Of a DNA stretch of 32,670 bases, positions 8,225 through 17,520 are shown piece by piece. The notes beneath the pieces were generated by a model, which was not told where the DNA came from, searched no databases, and was given only the letters and a program-made list of their open reading frames with translations. The translations under genes and the position numbers were made by a program. The DNA lies in assembly GCA_025056895.1 (NCBI GenBank), contig JANWVJ010000012.1, positions 1-32,670 on the forward strand, written 5' to 3'. Within the stretch, counting starts at the first letter, position 1; each line of letters begins with the position of its first letter. The DNA is from Thermoflexales bacterium (GTDB taxonomy: Bacteria; Chloroflexota; Anaerolineae; J036; Brachytrichaceae).

Positions 8225-8504
8225 TCACGAGTGCGCAGTTCCACTTACTGTTGCATATCGTTTATCATTGGGGGGCGCGTGCGCTTGCTGGGCAAAGCTG
8301 GTTTTCGTCTGCACCACCCCACAGGAGTGAATCACAGCCGGCAGCACCTTAGCACCGTTTGACCTCTTGCCTGCTACGACGCGCCAACTTGTACTGAGTG
8401 GACGCGGGTTTTTGATTGATTTGATTGAGAGGTGTAGAAGTAGAAGGAGTGCCGAGTGGTTGGTGCCCTATCGACGCAGACGGATTCATCCGCCGAAAGT
8501 CTGA
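8225..8504. other. Intergenic stretch without a recognised gene
   Basis: About 280 bases between the HD-GYP remnant and the CBS/hox promoter. Open frames here give no recognisable protein. GGGG near 8270 can pair with CCCC near 8318 around a GTGC/GCAC pairing, but the fold matches no RNA family I know. It may be the eroded front part of the HD-GYP gene, though I cannot read it as such. Confidence 0.3.
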
Positions 8505-8533
8505 TTTGCACCTTGATTCAAAGCGGTTACAAT
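8505..8533 (+). promoter_or_regulatory. Sigma-70-type promoter for the CBS-hox operon
   Basis: TTTGCA (8505-8510) and TACAAT (8528-8533) have a 17-base spacer, matching four and five of six consensus positions. Transcription would start near 8540, inside the palindrome that follows. The leader would be about 205 bases. In it ACGCTGCAC (8559-8567) can pair with GTGCGGCGT (8584-8592). Confidence 0.5.
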
Positions 8534-8536
8534 CGA

Positions 8537-8554
8537 TTGTGAAAAATTTCACAA
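8537..8554. promoter_or_regulatory. Perfect CRP/FNR-type operator palindrome
   Basis: TTGTGAAA-AA-TTTCACAA is a perfect inverted repeat. It contains TGTGA-N6-TCACA, the canonical half-sites and spacing of CRP-family regulators. It overlaps the expected transcription start, the usual place for repression. It also abuts a second perfect palindrome, ACAATCGATTGT (8529-8540). Confidence 0.55.
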
Positions 8555-8746
8555 GACGACGCTGCACAGATCATGCACAACTCGTGCGGCGTTGCCATCA
8601 ATCAGGCCCCCCCGACGCGGCCTAGAGTTGGTCAAGCTCTTTGTCAATTTCAGCGCAATCACCGGCTCATTGATTCGATCCTTGCGCTAGGCGAAGGCTT
8701 GCCCGCCCGCAGGCTGCTCGGTCGTATGAGGTGAAAAGGAGAAGAG

Positions 8747-9595
8747 ATGAGCATTAAACGAGGACTTGTCGCAAACTGGATGACCCGCGAAGTGATCACT
8801 GTGTCGCCTGAGACCACATTGCACAGTGCGCGCCGCATCATGGACATGAAACGCATTCGTGCATTGCCAGTTGTACGCGACGGTCAACTGGTCGGTATCG
8901 TCACCCGGCGAGGCTTGCTGCGAGCCGACCCGTCGAACATCCCGTTGGCAGAGGCGTGGGAGAAGCGTTATCCGTTAGACCAGGAAACCGTTGAGCGGGT
9001 GATGACCAGTCCTGTGATCACCATCGCTGAGGATGCACAAGTGGGCAAAGCAGCTCGGGTCATGCTGGAAAACAAAATTGCCGCCTTGCCGGTAGTGGAC
9101 GGCAATCGCAACATGGTGGGCATCCTGACTTCGTCGGATTTGTTTCGCCTGGTAATTGAAGAAATGGAAGGGGAAACACAACGCACGCTGGTCAAGAGCT
9201 GGATGACGCCTGACCCAGAGACCATCTCGCCGGATACCACGCTGCTGGAGGCGCATCGGCTGATGGGCGTCAAGCGGATTCGCGCCTTGCCGGTGATCGA
9301 GGCCGGCGCACTGGTGGGCATTGTCACCCGCACAGATTTGATGGGCGCAGACCCTTCGCGCTTGTATACGCGCGGCGCGCAGGAGGAATCGCGTGAGATC
9401 GTGCAGCAGCCCGTGCGGCTGATCATGACTTCGCCAGTACGGACGATCCACGAAGACGAGACGATGGTGGAAGCAGCGCGCTTGATGTTGACCCACAAGT
9501 TTCATAGCCTGCCGGTCTTGAGCGCGCAAGGACAACTGACCGGCATCGTGACAGAAACGGACATTTTCCACATGATTGTCCATAAAGGGTGGTAA
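8747..9595 (+). CDS. Four-CBS-domain protein heading the hox operon
   Basis: A 282-residue soluble protein made of four CBS domains, that is, two Bateman modules. Approximate positions are 8-60, 82-140, 148-202 and 222-282. Modules 1 and 3 are near duplicates: NWMTREVITVSPETTLHSAR against SWMTPDPETISPDTTLLEAH, each followed by IRALPV...LVGIVTR. Modules 2 and 4 share MTSPV and the LPV...GI-T-D pattern. CBS pairs commonly bind AMP, ADP, ATP, NAD or similar ligands and regulate attached or partner proteins. No catalytic or DNA-binding domain is fused here, so it must act through a partner. AAAAGGAG lies 5 bases before the ATG. hoxE starts 63 bases downstream with no intervening terminator, so co-transcription is likely. 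Confidence 0.9.
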   Translation: MSIKRGLVANWMTREVITVSPETTLHSARRIMDMKRIRALPVVRDGQLVGIVTRRGLLRADPSNIPLAEAWEKRYPLDQETVERVMTSPVITIAEDAQVGKAARVMLENKIAALPVVDGNRNMVGILTSSDLFRLVIEEMEGETQRTLVKSWMTPDPETISPDTTLLEAHRLMGVKRIRALPVIEAGALVGIVTRTDLMGADPSRLYTRGAQEESREIVQQPVRLIMTSPVRTIHEDETMVEAARLMLTHKFHSLPVLSAQGQLTGIVTETDIFHMIVHKGW

Positions 9596-9658
9596 CACTG
9601 CCGGAAACGTGCAGCACACCACCCTCTGAATGGAAAAACTTAAGCACAGGAGAGACGG

Positions 9659-10165
9659 ATGATTGTAGATGGACGCAAACCACCGTTGCCTTCGACAGAC
9701 AAACGCTGGAAACTGGTAGACGCCGCAATGCGACGCAACGGCTACAGACCACAGGGCTTGATCGAAACACTGCATGCCGTGCAAGAGGCGTTCGGCTACG
9801 TCGATGACACAGCGCTGCGTTTTGTCAGCGACTCATTGCGCGTACCGCCCAGCCAGGTGCTGGGCGTGACGACGTTCTACCATCAGTTCAAGATGAAGCC
9901 GCAGGGCAAGCATACCTGCGTGGTGTGCACCGGCACAGCCTGCTACATCAAAGGCAATGATCGCGCGCTCGAATATTTGCAAAAAGCGTACAACGTGAGC
10001 GTGGGTGGCACAACCGCCGACAAGGAATTGTCTTTGGTGGCCGCGCGTTGCGTGGGCGCTTGTGGCCTGGCGCCGGTTGTGATCCTCGACGGCACTGTGG
10101 TCGGAAAATTAACCGATGAAGCCCTTCAGGCTCGCATCAAGGAGTGGTTGAATCATGACCGCTGA
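9659..10165 (+). CDS. hoxE: Bidirectional NAD-linked hydrogenase diaphorase subunit HoxE
   Basis: A 168-residue NuoE-like protein with a thioredoxin-like fold holding one [2Fe-2S] cluster. The ligands are C90, C95, C131 and C135, in the motifs [10 protein letters not shown] and RCVGACG. HoxE transfers electrons within the diaphorase part of group 3d [NiFe] hydrogenases. Its presence makes this a five-subunit HoxEFUYH enzyme rather than the four-subunit HoxFUYH form. The same fold occurs in NuoE of complex I, but the following genes are HoxF, U, Y and H and there are no membrane nuo genes. A GGAGAG Shine-Dalgarno precedes the ATG. The stop codon overlaps the hoxF start by 11 bases, indicating translational coupling. 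Confidence 0.92.
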   Translation: MIVDGRKPPLPSTDKRWKLVDAAMRRNGYRPQGLIETLHAVQEAFGYVDDTALRFVSDSLRVPPSQVLGVTTFYHQFKMKPQGKHTCVVCTGTACYIKGNDRALEYLQKAYNVSVGGTTADKELSLVAARCVGACGLAPVVILDGTVVGKLTDEALQARIKEWLNHDR

Positions 10166-11843
10166 AGAATTGCTGGCTATTGCAGAGAGCGAGCGGCAGG
10201 CCAAGCAACAGTTGAAATACTGTGTGCACGTTTGCAGCAGCACCGGTTGCGCGTCCTCGAACAGCGAAGCAGTAGCGGCCGCCCTGCAACAACACGTCAA
10301 AGAAGCCGGCCTACAACAAGCTGTTCAGGTGAACATGGTCGGGTGCATGGGATTATGCGCGTTGGGGCCGCTGGTTGAGATCGAACAGGTGCAGGTGCAG
10401 GGCGGCGCGCCGCCCACCACTGTGCTGTATCAGTCGGTGACGCCAGCGGATGCGCCGGAGATTGTGTCCGGGCTGGTCTCCGGTCAAGCAGTGCAACGTC
10501 TGCGCCTGGAGACAGATGATCCCTTCTTCACGCGGCAGACCAAGGTGGTGCTGGCGCAAGCCGGCCGGATCGACCCGGAGCGCCTTGAAGACTATGTCGC
10601 CGATCGCGGCTACCAAGCCGTGTTTAAGGCGCTGACCGACATGACGCCGGCTGAGGTGATCGAAGAGGTCACGAAGAGCGGTCTGCGCGGGCGCGGCGGC
10701 GGCGGTTATCCGACCGGCTTGAAGTGGAACACGGTCGCCAAGGTTCAGTCAGATCAAAAATATTTGATCTGCAACGCGGACGAAGGCGATCCCGGCGCCT
10801 TCATGGATCGCAGCATCCTGGAGAGCAATCCGCACCTGGTGATCGAAGGCATGATTATCGGGGCCTACGCGGTGGGCGCGAGCAAAGGGTATGTGTATGT
10901 GCGCGCCGAATACCCGCTGGCGGTCAAGCGCATGAAACAGGCGATTCGCCAGGCTGAACGGGCGGGCTTTCTGGGCCAGAACATTTGCGGCGCCGACTTC
11001 AGCTTCAATGTCGAGATTCGACTGGGCGCCGGCGCGTTCGTGTGCGGTGAAGAGACCGCGCTGATGGCCTCCATCGAAGGGCGACGCGGCACGCCCAGGC
11101 CGCGCCCTCCTTACCCCGCCGCATCGGGTCTGTGGGGCAAGCCAACCCTCATCAACAACGTCGAGACGTTCGCCAATGTGCCGGGCATCATCTTGGACGG
11201 CGGCGAAGCCTACGCCCGCGTCGGCACGGAGAAGAGCAAAGGCACCAAGATCTTTGCCCTGACCGGCAAGATCAATCACACCGGCCTGATCGAAGTGCCG
11301 ATGGGCGTCACCCTGCGCGAGATCATCTACGAAATCGGCGGCGGCATACCGGACGGCCGCAAATTCAAGGCTGTGCAAACCGGTGGCCCATCGGGCGGCT
11401 GTATCCCAGAACAGTTCCTTGACACGCCGGTGGACTACGAGTCTCTGTCTGCGCTGGGATCGATCATGGGTTCTGGCGGCATGATCGTGATCGATGACTC
11501 CTCATCCATGATCGATGTGGCGAAGTACTTCATGGAGTTCAGCAAAGAGGAGTCATGCGGTAAGTGCGTGCCGTGCCGGGTGGGCACAGCCCAAATGTAT
11601 GACCTGCTGTGCAAGTTCTCCGCCGGCCAGGCTACCGAGTTTGACCTACGCCTGCTAGAGGATTTGTGCGACCTGGTGAAGAACACCAGCCTGTGTGGTC
11701 TGGGGCAAACTGCACCGAACCCGGTCATCAGCACATTGAAGTACTTTCGAGATGAGTATCTGGCGAAGATTAAAAAGCCGGAGGAGGCGTTTGGTGTGGC
11801 GTCTACTCAGGCCGAGCATCCGATCGAGGAGGCATCTCAATGA
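10155..11843 (+). CDS. hoxF: Bidirectional hydrogenase diaphorase subunit HoxF (NADH/FMN subunit)
   Basis: A 562-residue flavoprotein where NAD+ is reduced or NADH oxidised. An N-terminal thioredoxin-like [2Fe-2S] domain has ligands C27, C32, C64 and C68. The NuoF-like FMN/NADH domain follows, with the glycine-rich GRGGGG (179-184), GYPTGLKW and [10 protein letters not shown] motifs. A C-terminal [4Fe-4S] site has the block ESCGKCVPC (C468, C471, C474) and C514. Length and domain order match cyanobacterial-type HoxF. The ATG lies inside the last codons of hoxE, and the TGA overlaps the hoxU ATG as ATGA. It forms the NAD-reactive module with HoxE and HoxU in the cytoplasm. Confidence 0.94.
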   Translation: MTAEELLAIAESERQAKQQLKYCVHVCSSTGCASSNSEAVAAALQQHVKEAGLQQAVQVNMVGCMGLCALGPLVEIEQVQVQGGAPPTTVLYQSVTPADAPEIVSGLVSGQAVQRLRLETDDPFFTRQTKVVLAQAGRIDPERLEDYVADRGYQAVFKALTDMTPAEVIEEVTKSGLRGRGGGGYPTGLKWNTVAKVQSDQKYLICNADEGDPGAFMDRSILESNPHLVIEGMIIGAYAVGASKGYVYVRAEYPLAVKRMKQAIRQAERAGFLGQNICGADFSFNVEIRLGAGAFVCGEETALMASIEGRRGTPRPRPPYPAASGLWGKPTLINNVETFANVPGIILDGGEAYARVGTEKSKGTKIFALTGKINHTGLIEVPMGVTLREIIYEIGGGIPDGRKFKAVQTGGPSGGCIPEQFLDTPVDYESLSALGSIMGSGGMIVIDDSSSMIDVAKYFMEFSKEESCGKCVPCRVGTAQMYDLLCKFSAGQATEFDLRLLEDLCDLVKNTSLCGLGQTAPNPVISTLKYFRDEYLAKIKKPEEAFGVASTQAEHPIEEASQ

Positions 11844-12574
11844 GTCCTGTACCAATTACGGCCGAGCCGGTCAAGACGTTTAAGATCGACGGCCAGGATG
11901 TCAGCGCGCGCGAAACAGAAAGCATCTTACAAGCTGCTCGCGCACACAACATCGACATCCCTACCCTCTGCCATTTGGAGGGGTTGTCTTCTACCGGCGC
12001 GTGCCGGCTGTGCATGGTTGAGATCAAAGGCTCCAACAAATTACTCCCGGCCTGTGTCACGCGTGTACAGGAGGGGATCGAAGTAGTGACCAACTCGGAG
12101 CGGCTGGTGAAATATCGCCGCATGATCATGGAGCTGATTTTCTCTGAGCGCAACCACGTGTGCGCTGTGTGCGTGGTGAACGGCCACTGCGAGTTGCAGA
12201 GCACGGCGCAGAAGCTCGGCATGGATCATGTGCGCTATCCCTATCTCAATCCGCAGCTTGATGTGGACGCTTCGCACGAGCGTTTCGCTATCGACCACAA
12301 CCGCTGTATTTTGTGCACCCGCTGCGTGCGGGTGTGTGACGAGATCGAGACGGCGCATACCTGGGATGTGATGGGACGCGGCATCGGCTCGAAAGTGATC
12401 ACAGACTTCAACCAGCCGTGGGGCGAGTCAGAAACCTGCACACGCTGTGGGAAATGCGTGAATGTGTGCCCGACTGGGGCGTTGTTTGAGAAAGGCAAAT
12501 CGGTGGCCGAGATGGCCAAGCAGCGGCAATTCTTGCCCTATCTGGTCAGCCGGCGGGAGGCAATGATCGAATGA
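11840..12574 (+). CDS. hoxU: Bidirectional hydrogenase diaphorase subunit HoxU (iron-sulfur)
   Basis: A 244-residue NuoG N-terminal-like iron-sulfur wire. A plant-type [2Fe-2S] site has C44, C55, C58 and C72. A His-Cys [4Fe-4S] site has H106, C108 or C111 and C117 ([12 protein letters not shown]). Two further [4Fe-4S] sites have C156, C159, C162, C166 and C200, C203, C206, C210. The protein stops where NuoG would continue into its molybdopterin-like domain, as expected for HoxU. It passes electrons between HoxF and the hydrogenase small subunit HoxY. It overlaps hoxF and hoxY by 4 bases each (ATGA), so the four genes hoxE-hoxY are translationally coupled. Confidence 0.94.
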   Translation: MSPVPITAEPVKTFKIDGQDVSARETESILQAARAHNIDIPTLCHLEGLSSTGACRLCMVEIKGSNKLLPACVTRVQEGIEVVTNSERLVKYRRMIMELIFSERNHVCAVCVVNGHCELQSTAQKLGMDHVRYPYLNPQLDVDASHERFAIDHNRCILCTRCVRVCDEIETAHTWDVMGRGIGSKVITDFNQPWGESETCTRCGKCVNVCPTGALFEKGKSVAEMAKQRQFLPYLVSRREAMIE

Positions 12575-13113
12575 GCGCACAGGACAAACCACGTTTTGCG
12601 ACGTTGTGGTTGGACGGCTGTTCGGGGTGTCACATGTCCTTCCTGGATATGGATGAGTGGCTGCTCGACCTGGCCGGCCAGGTTGAAGTGGTGTACAGCC
12701 CGCTGGTAGATGCCAAAGAGTTCCCGGACAATGTGGACATCACCCTGATCGAAGGCGCCGTCGCCAGCCGTGAGGACATCGAGAAGCTGCTCAAGATCCG
12801 CGCCCGCACAAAAACATTAATCGCCTTCGGCGACTGTGCTGTGACCGCCAACGTGCCCTCAATGCGCAACCCATTTGGCCTAGAGGCAGTCATGAAGCAG
12901 GTGTACTTGGACAGCAACGCGATTCAACCCCAAGTGCCGACTGTCACTGTGCCGGAATTGCTGGATCGTGTTGTGCCGGTGCACCGCATCGTGAAAGTGG
13001 ATGTGTATATCCCCGGTTGTCCACCCTCCGCAGCGACGATCAAATCGGTGGTGAGTGAGTTGCTGGCCGGCAAGAAGCCCGACGTGATGGCACTGACGCG
13101 CTTCGGCGCGTAG
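12571..13113 (+). CDS. hoxY: NAD-reducing [NiFe] hydrogenase small subunit HoxY
   Basis: A 180-residue small subunit holding the single proximal [4Fe-4S] cluster. Four ligands are visible: C17 and C20 in [10 protein letters not shown]89 in FGDCA, and C150 in IPGCPPS. The lack of a Tat signal and of extra cluster motifs fits a soluble cytoplasmic group 3 enzyme rather than a membrane-bound uptake hydrogenase. Closely related sulfhydrogenase or F420-hydrogenase small subunits would have different partners; here hoxU precedes and hoxH follows. It shares an ATGA overlap with hoxU and lies 29 bases before hoxH. Confidence 0.93.
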   Translation: MSAQDKPRFATLWLDGCSGCHMSFLDMDEWLLDLAGQVEVVYSPLVDAKEFPDNVDITLIEGAVASREDIEKLLKIRARTKTLIAFGDCAVTANVPSMRNPFGLEAVMKQVYLDSNAIQPQVPTVTVPELLDRVVPVHRIVKVDVYIPGCPPSAATIKSVVSELLAGKKPDVMALTRFGA

Positions 13114-13142
13114 CTGCGCCGGACTTTTCCAGGAGTAGTGCT

Positions 13143-14567
13143 ATGCAAAAGCAGATCGTCATTGAACCTGTCACCCGCATCGAAGGCCACGCCAAGATCA
13201 CTATCCAACTGGCCGACGACGGCAGCGTGGCCGACGCCAACATCAGCGTGACACAGTTTCGCGGGTTCGAAAAGTTTGTGATCGGGCGGCCGTTCTACGA
13301 GATGCCCTCCCTCACTGCCCGCACTTGCGGCATCTGCCCGGTCAGCCACTTGATAGCTGCCTCGAAGGCATGCGATCAAATCCTATCGGTGCGCATCCCG
13401 GAAACGGCCAACAAGCTGCGCCGCATACTCAATCTCGGTCAGTGGATTCAGTCGCACGCCCTGAACTTCTTTCACCTGTCTTCGCCCGATTTATTGTTGG
13501 GCATGGATGAAGAGCCGGCCCGCCGCAACATCTTTCGCGTGATGGAAGTGGAGCCGGAAAAGGCGCGTGATGGGATTCGGTTGCGCGCATTCGGCCAAAC
13601 CGTGATCGAGACGCTAGCCGGCAAGCGCATTCATCCGGCTTGGGTCGTCCCAGGCGGCGTGAGCGAGCCGCTCTCGGCGGCAGGACGCGACAAGCTGCTG
13701 GCCATGATCCCCGAAGCGAAGGCCATTGCCCTGCGCACGCTGCGCTGGTTCAAGCAGTCACTGAGCCAATACCAGGAGTATGTGCGCACCTTTGCCAACT
13801 TCCCTTCGTTGTTCCTGGGACTGGTCGACCCGAATGGAAAGCTGGAGCACTATCACGGGCGTATCCGCGTGATGGACGCTGCCGGCAAGATCGTCGCCGA
13901 TCAGCTCGACCCACTGGATTACCAAAGCTATATCGGCGAGGCAATCGAGCCGTGGACGTTCTTGAAGTTTCCGTACTACAAGCCGGCCGGCTATCCCGAA
14001 GGCATCTATCGCGTCGGCCCACTGGCGCGGCTGAATATCGCTACGCAAACCGGCATGCCGCTAGCAGACGAAGAGCTGGCTGAGTTTCATGACCTGGAGC
14101 GCGGCGCTGTGCTCAGCTCGTTCTACTATCACTACGCGCGCTTGATCGAAATTCTGTACGCCATCGAGCAGATCGAACGGCTACTGTCCGATCCGGCCAT
14201 TCTGCGTAAGGACGTGCGCGCCACAGGCGGTGTTAATCACGATGAAGGGATCGGTATGAGTGAAGCGCCGCGCGGCATGTTGCTCCATCATTACAAAGTG
14301 GATGAGAATGGCTTGGTCACCTGGGCCAATCTCATCATCGCCTCTGGACACAACAATCTGGCGATGAATCGGGGCGTGTTACAAGTGGCGCGCCACTACA
14401 TCAACGGAACGAAGCTGAGCGAAGGAATGCTCAATCGCGTCGAGGCAGTTGTGCGCGCCTTCGATCCGTGCCTGGCCTGTTCAACGCACGCGCTCGGTCA
14501 AATGCAGATGGAAATCGCGTTGCTGGGGCCGGATGGCGCCCTGTTGGACCGCTTGACCAGTGTCTGA
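13143..14567 (+). CDS. hoxH: NAD-reducing [NiFe] hydrogenase large subunit HoxH
   Basis: A 474-residue catalytic subunit carrying the NiFe(CN)2CO site. The N-terminal L1 motif is RTCGICPVSH (C62, C65, H69), and the C-terminal L2 motif is DPCLACSTH (C443, C446, H449). All four nickel cysteines are present, along with E14 in the TRIEGH motif. The 25 residues after H449 are the expected C-terminal extension removed by a HoxW-type endopeptidase after nickel insertion. No hoxW or hyp maturation gene lies in the window, so maturation must be encoded elsewhere. AGGAG lies before the ATG. The gene is followed by a strong terminator and is the last in the operon. The reaction is H2 + NAD+ to NADH + H+, reversible. 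Confidence 0.95.
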   Translation: MQKQIVIEPVTRIEGHAKITIQLADDGSVADANISVTQFRGFEKFVIGRPFYEMPSLTARTCGICPVSHLIAASKACDQILSVRIPETANKLRRILNLGQWIQSHALNFFHLSSPDLLLGMDEEPARRNIFRVMEVEPEKARDGIRLRAFGQTVIETLAGKRIHPAWVVPGGVSEPLSAAGRDKLLAMIPEAKAIALRTLRWFKQSLSQYQEYVRTFANFPSLFLGLVDPNGKLEHYHGRIRVMDAAGKIVADQLDPLDYQSYIGEAIEPWTFLKFPYYKPAGYPEGIYRVGPLARLNIATQTGMPLADEELAEFHDLERGAVLSSFYYHYARLIEILYAIEQIERLLSDPAILRKDVRATGGVNHDEGIGMSEAPRGMLLHHYKVDENGLVTWANLIIASGHNNLAMNRGVLQVARHYINGTKLSEGMLNRVEAVVRAFDPCLACSTHALGQMQMEIALLGPDGALLDRLTSV

Positions 14568-14590
14568 TCCTTATAGTGCTTCTTTACTGA

Positions 14591-14630
14591 CAAGCGCGCG
14601 GCATGTGCGGCATGCCGCGCGCTTGTTTTT
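14591..14630 (+). terminator. Strong intrinsic terminator of the hox operon
   Basis: A perfect 15-base-pair stem (CAAGCGCGCGGCATG, 14591-14605, with 14611-14625) has a 5-base loop and is followed by TTTTT (14626-14630). It lies 23 bases after the hoxH stop. There is no T tract on the other side, so it is mainly directional, although it sits between convergent genes. Confidence 0.92.
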
Positions 14631-14660
14631 GCACATCGATGAGAGCATGAGCGGCGCGCC

Positions 14661-17360
14661 CTACTCCAGCTTGCCGAACCAGCCTCGACGCACCATCCAT
14701 TTGCCGATCTCTAGCACCGGCACAACGCTGAACGCAGCCGCAATCACAATCAGCCAATCTTCCACGACGAGGCTGAAGGTATTGAAAGGACCTTGCAGGA
14801 AAGGCGCATAGACAATCACAGACAACAAGAACAGCTCCCACAGGATCGCCAGATTCAACCACTTGTTAGCGAATGGCCGGCGCAGCACCGAGTGCCGATC
14901 AGAGCGATAGCTAAACGCTTTGAAGAACTGAATCAGCACCAGGGATACAAACGTCATGGTCATCGCTTCCCTTAAGCTGCGCCCGCTATGCGAGGCCCAC
15001 ATGAACAGACTGATGTTCACTACGGTGGACCACAATCCGCCGATCAGCATCAGCGCAACAACTGGGCGCGTGAAGATACCTGTGCGCGGGTTGCGCGGTG
15101 GCCGGCGCATGAGATCGTGATCGGGTGGATCGACCGATAGGGCCAGGGCAGGCAAACCGTCGGTGGCGAGGTTGATATACAGAATCTGGACAGCCGTCAA
15201 GGGCAACGGCAAGCCCAACAAGGATGCGCCGGCCATCAAGCCGATCTCGCCGATGTTTGACGAGAGCAAATACATCAGGTATTTCTTGATGTTGCCGAAC
15301 ACGCCGCGTCCCTCCTCCACTGCGGCGACGATAGAGGCGAAATTGTCGTCGGTCAGCGTCATATCGGCAGCTTCTTTCGTCACATCGGCGCCGGTAATAC
15401 CCATTGCAACGCCGATGTCAGCTTTCTTGAGCGCCGGCGCATCGTTCACCCCGTCGCCTGTCATCGCCACCAGATGGCCTTTGCCTTGCAGTGCGGTGAC
15501 AACGCGCAGCTTGTGTGCCGGCGACACGCGGGCATATACCTCAATATCCTCAACCTCTTGCTGCAACTCGGCGTCGTCCATCGCGTCGAGTTGTGCGCCG
15601 GTCACCACATGTCCTCGTTTGAGTAAGCCCAGTTCACGCGCAACAGCTTGAGCGGTCAAGGGATGATCCCCTGTGATCATCACCGGTTTAATGCCGGCTT
15701 CTTCACAGGTGCGAATGGCTTGCTTTGCTTCAGGGCGCGGCGGATCAATCATGCCAACCAGACCGAGAAAGGTCATTTCTCGCTCGGCTGTCTCCAGGTC
15801 TGCATTCTGCTTTGCCGCAACAGCCAGCACACGCAGGGCGCGGCCGGCCATCTCGCGCGCGACGGACAGGATGTGCTCTCGCACAGCAGGATCCAGCGCG
15901 ACTTCTCCTTTCTCCGTCAACTGGCGCGTGCATGAATCCAGGATGATCTCCGGTGCGCCCTTCGAGTAAGCCGTCACGCCAGACGGTGTGCGGTGCAGCG
16001 TCGTCATGCGCTTGGTCTCCGACGTGAAAGGAATCTCGTTCAGGCGTGGATACGCTTGCTCCAGCTCGTTTTTGTTCAGGCCGGCCTTGGCCGCTGCCAC
16101 AATCAACGCCCCTTCTGTCGGATCGCCTTTGATTTGCCAGCCGTTCGGCGTGCTCGACTGCCCTGCCTGGCCGTTTCCGGCCGGCTGGATGAGTCGTGCG
16201 TCAGAGGCCAGTGCAGCCGCGCGCAGCAGCTCTGTGACCACCGGCGCCGGCCGGCTAGATTGGCCGGCCAGCAGGAAGTCGCCGCGCGGCTCATATCCTG
16301 CGCCGGTCAACTCCCACATCTGACCAGCAGCGAATAGGTTGCGCACCGTCATTTCATCGCGTGTTAGCGTGCCGGTCTTATCTGTGCAGATAACGGACAC
16401 GCTGCCGAGTGTCTCGACAGCCGGCAGCCGGCGAATCAGGGCGTGGCGCTTGACCATGCGTTGCACGCCGATAGCTAGCGAGATGGTGACCACGGCCGGC
16501 AGAGCTTCCGGCACAACGGCAACAGCCAGCGCGATGCCGAAGATCAACATGTCCAGAAACGGCTGTCCGCGCAGCAGGCCGAGCGCCACGATCACCACCA
16601 CCACCACAAGGGCTGCCCGCGCCAGGCTTTGCCCCACGCGGTCGAGGTTCTGTTGCAGAGGTGTTCGGCTCGATTCCACCGTTTGGAGCAACTGGGCAAT
16701 CTTGCCGAACTCGGTGTGCATGCCCGTGCTGACCACGACAGCGCAACCACGACCATAGGTAGCGACTGTGCCGCTGTACAGCATGTTGCGACGATCGCCG
16801 ATCGGCAGATCATCACCAGCAAGGGGTGCGGTGTGCTTTTCGACCGGGGCGGATTCTCCCGTCAGAGCAGCCTCTTCGACTTGTAAATTGATCGATTCAA
16901 CGATACGCGCATCAGCGGGTATCTTATCGCCGGCGTGTAGGATGATGACATCGCCGGGAACAACCTCGCGCGCCGGCACGGTCTTCTCTTCGCCATCGCG
17001 CAACACGGTGGCCATCGGCGCAGCGAGCTGGCGCAAGGCCTCGATGGCGCGTTCGGCGCGGTACTCTTGAACGAATCCCAGCAGCACAGCAAACAGCACA
17101 ATGATCGCAATGACGACTGACTCGACGCCGTGTCCGAGCAGGATCGACAAGCCGGTGGCGATCAGCAAGATGATCACCAGCACATTCTTGAACTGCTCAA
17201 TCAAGATGCTCCAAGCCGAGATGCGATGAGCAGCCGCAATTTCGTTGAGGCCATGCTGCGCCAGCCGGCGCGCTGCCTCGTCGTTGCTTAAACCAGTGCT
17301 CAAATCCACGCCGAGTTCACGAGCGACATCCACACTATCTTGGGTGTGCCAATAGCTCAT
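14661..17360 (-). CDS. P2A-type cation-transporting P-type ATPase (Mn2+/Ca2+ exporter)
   Basis: An 899-residue P-type ATPase with all catalytic motifs: TGES (167-170), the phosphorylated D327 in CTDKTGT, KGAPE (467-471), MITGDHP and GDGVND (635-640). SERCA-like ion ligands are present: E285 in the M4 PEALP, N702 and E705 in M5 (SSNIGE), and N730, T733 and D734 in M6 (NLATDG). This is the P2A class that pumps Ca2+ and often Mn2+ out of the cytoplasm. The upstream yybP-ykoY riboswitch points to manganese as the physiological signal, making Mn2+ efflux likely. Ca2+ transport cannot be excluded. An AAGGAGG Shine-Dalgarno (17368-17374) lies 7 bases before the ATG. The gene is convergent with hoxH and ends 31 bases past its terminator. 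Confidence 0.93.
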   Translation of the reverse strand: MSYWHTQDSVDVARELGVDLSTGLSNDEAARRLAQHGLNEIAAAHRISAWSILIEQFKNVLVIILLIATGLSILLGHGVESVVIAIIVLFAVLLGFVQEYRAERAIEALRQLAAPMATVLRDGEEKTVPAREVVPGDVIILHAGDKIPADARIVESINLQVEEAALTGESAPVEKHTAPLAGDDLPIGDRRNMLYSGTVATYGRGCAVVVSTGMHTEFGKIAQLLQTVESSRTPLQQNLDRVGQSLARAALVVVVVIVALGLLRGQPFLDMLIFGIALAVAVVPEALPAVVTISLAIGVQRMVKRHALIRRLPAVETLGSVSVICTDKTGTLTRDEMTVRNLFAAGQMWELTGAGYEPRGDFLLAGQSSRPAPVVTELLRAAALASDARLIQPAGNGQAGQSSTPNGWQIKGDPTEGALIVAAAKAGLNKNELEQAYPRLNEIPFTSETKRMTTLHRTPSGVTAYSKGAPEIILDSCTRQLTEKGEVALDPAVREHILSVAREMAGRALRVLAVAAKQNADLETAEREMTFLGLVGMIDPPRPEAKQAIRTCEEAGIKPVMITGDHPLTAQAVARELGLLKRGHVVTGAQLDAMDDAELQQEVEDIEVYARVSPAHKLRVVTALQGKGHLVAMTGDGVNDAPALKKADIGVAMGITGADVTKEAADMTLTDDNFASIVAAVEEGRGVFGNIKKYLMYLLSSNIGEIGLMAGASLLGLPLPLTAVQILYINLATDGLPALALSVDPPDHDLMRRPPRNPRTGIFTRPVVALMLIGGLWSTVVNISLFMWASHSGRSLREAMTMTFVSLVLIQFFKAFSYRSDRHSVLRRPFANKWLNLAILWELFLLSVIVYAPFLQGPFNTFSLVVEDWLIVIAAAFSVVPVLEIGKWMVRRGWFGKLE

Positions 17361-17484
17361 GATTCAACCTCCTTGTAGAGGATGGGATAGTCTGGGACAA
17401 CGTGGGGAGGAGATTTAGTGAGGAAGCCGCGAAGGGCATCCAGCGGGCAGATTCTCCGCTGCCAACAAGGTAATACAAGAGCGC

Positions 17485-17520
17485 GAGACAACACGACATT
17501 GTTTTGCTCGTGTTGGTCTC
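17485..17520 (-). promoter_or_regulatory. Alternative hairpin: candidate expression platform of the Mn riboswitch
   Basis: On the minus strand GAGACcAACACGA pairs with TCGTGTTGTCTC, leaving one bulged C and an 11-base loop. The 5' arm is the 3' side of the aptamer closing helix and its conserved GAGACC, so aptamer and hairpin exclude each other. A moderately T-rich stretch follows, so it may act as a weak terminator or simply as an anti-aptamer. Confidence 0.6.

Noticed and set aside
8446-8525. A tRNA-Ser-like stretch (GGAGTGCCGAGTGGTTGG then TTGATTCAAA)
   Set aside because: The D-arm-like words are suggestive, but no acceptor stem, T stem or anticodon arm closes around them.
8425-8625. Short open frames in the CBS-hox upstream region
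   Set aside because: They run through the promoter and the palindromes, have no recognised similarity and no supporting ribosome site.
9596-9658. A separate promoter or terminator between the CBS gene and hoxE
   Set aside because: No hairpin with a T tract and no well-spaced -35/-10 pair could be found in the 63 bases.
10749-11378. A 209-codon open frame antisense to hoxF
   Set aside because: It is antisense to the FMN/NADH domain with no independent coding evidence.
10155-12574. HoxF/HoxU as parts of respiratory complex I (NuoF/NuoG)
   Set aside because: HoxU ends where NuoG would continue, no membrane nuo genes are present, and hoxY and hoxH follow directly in the same operon.
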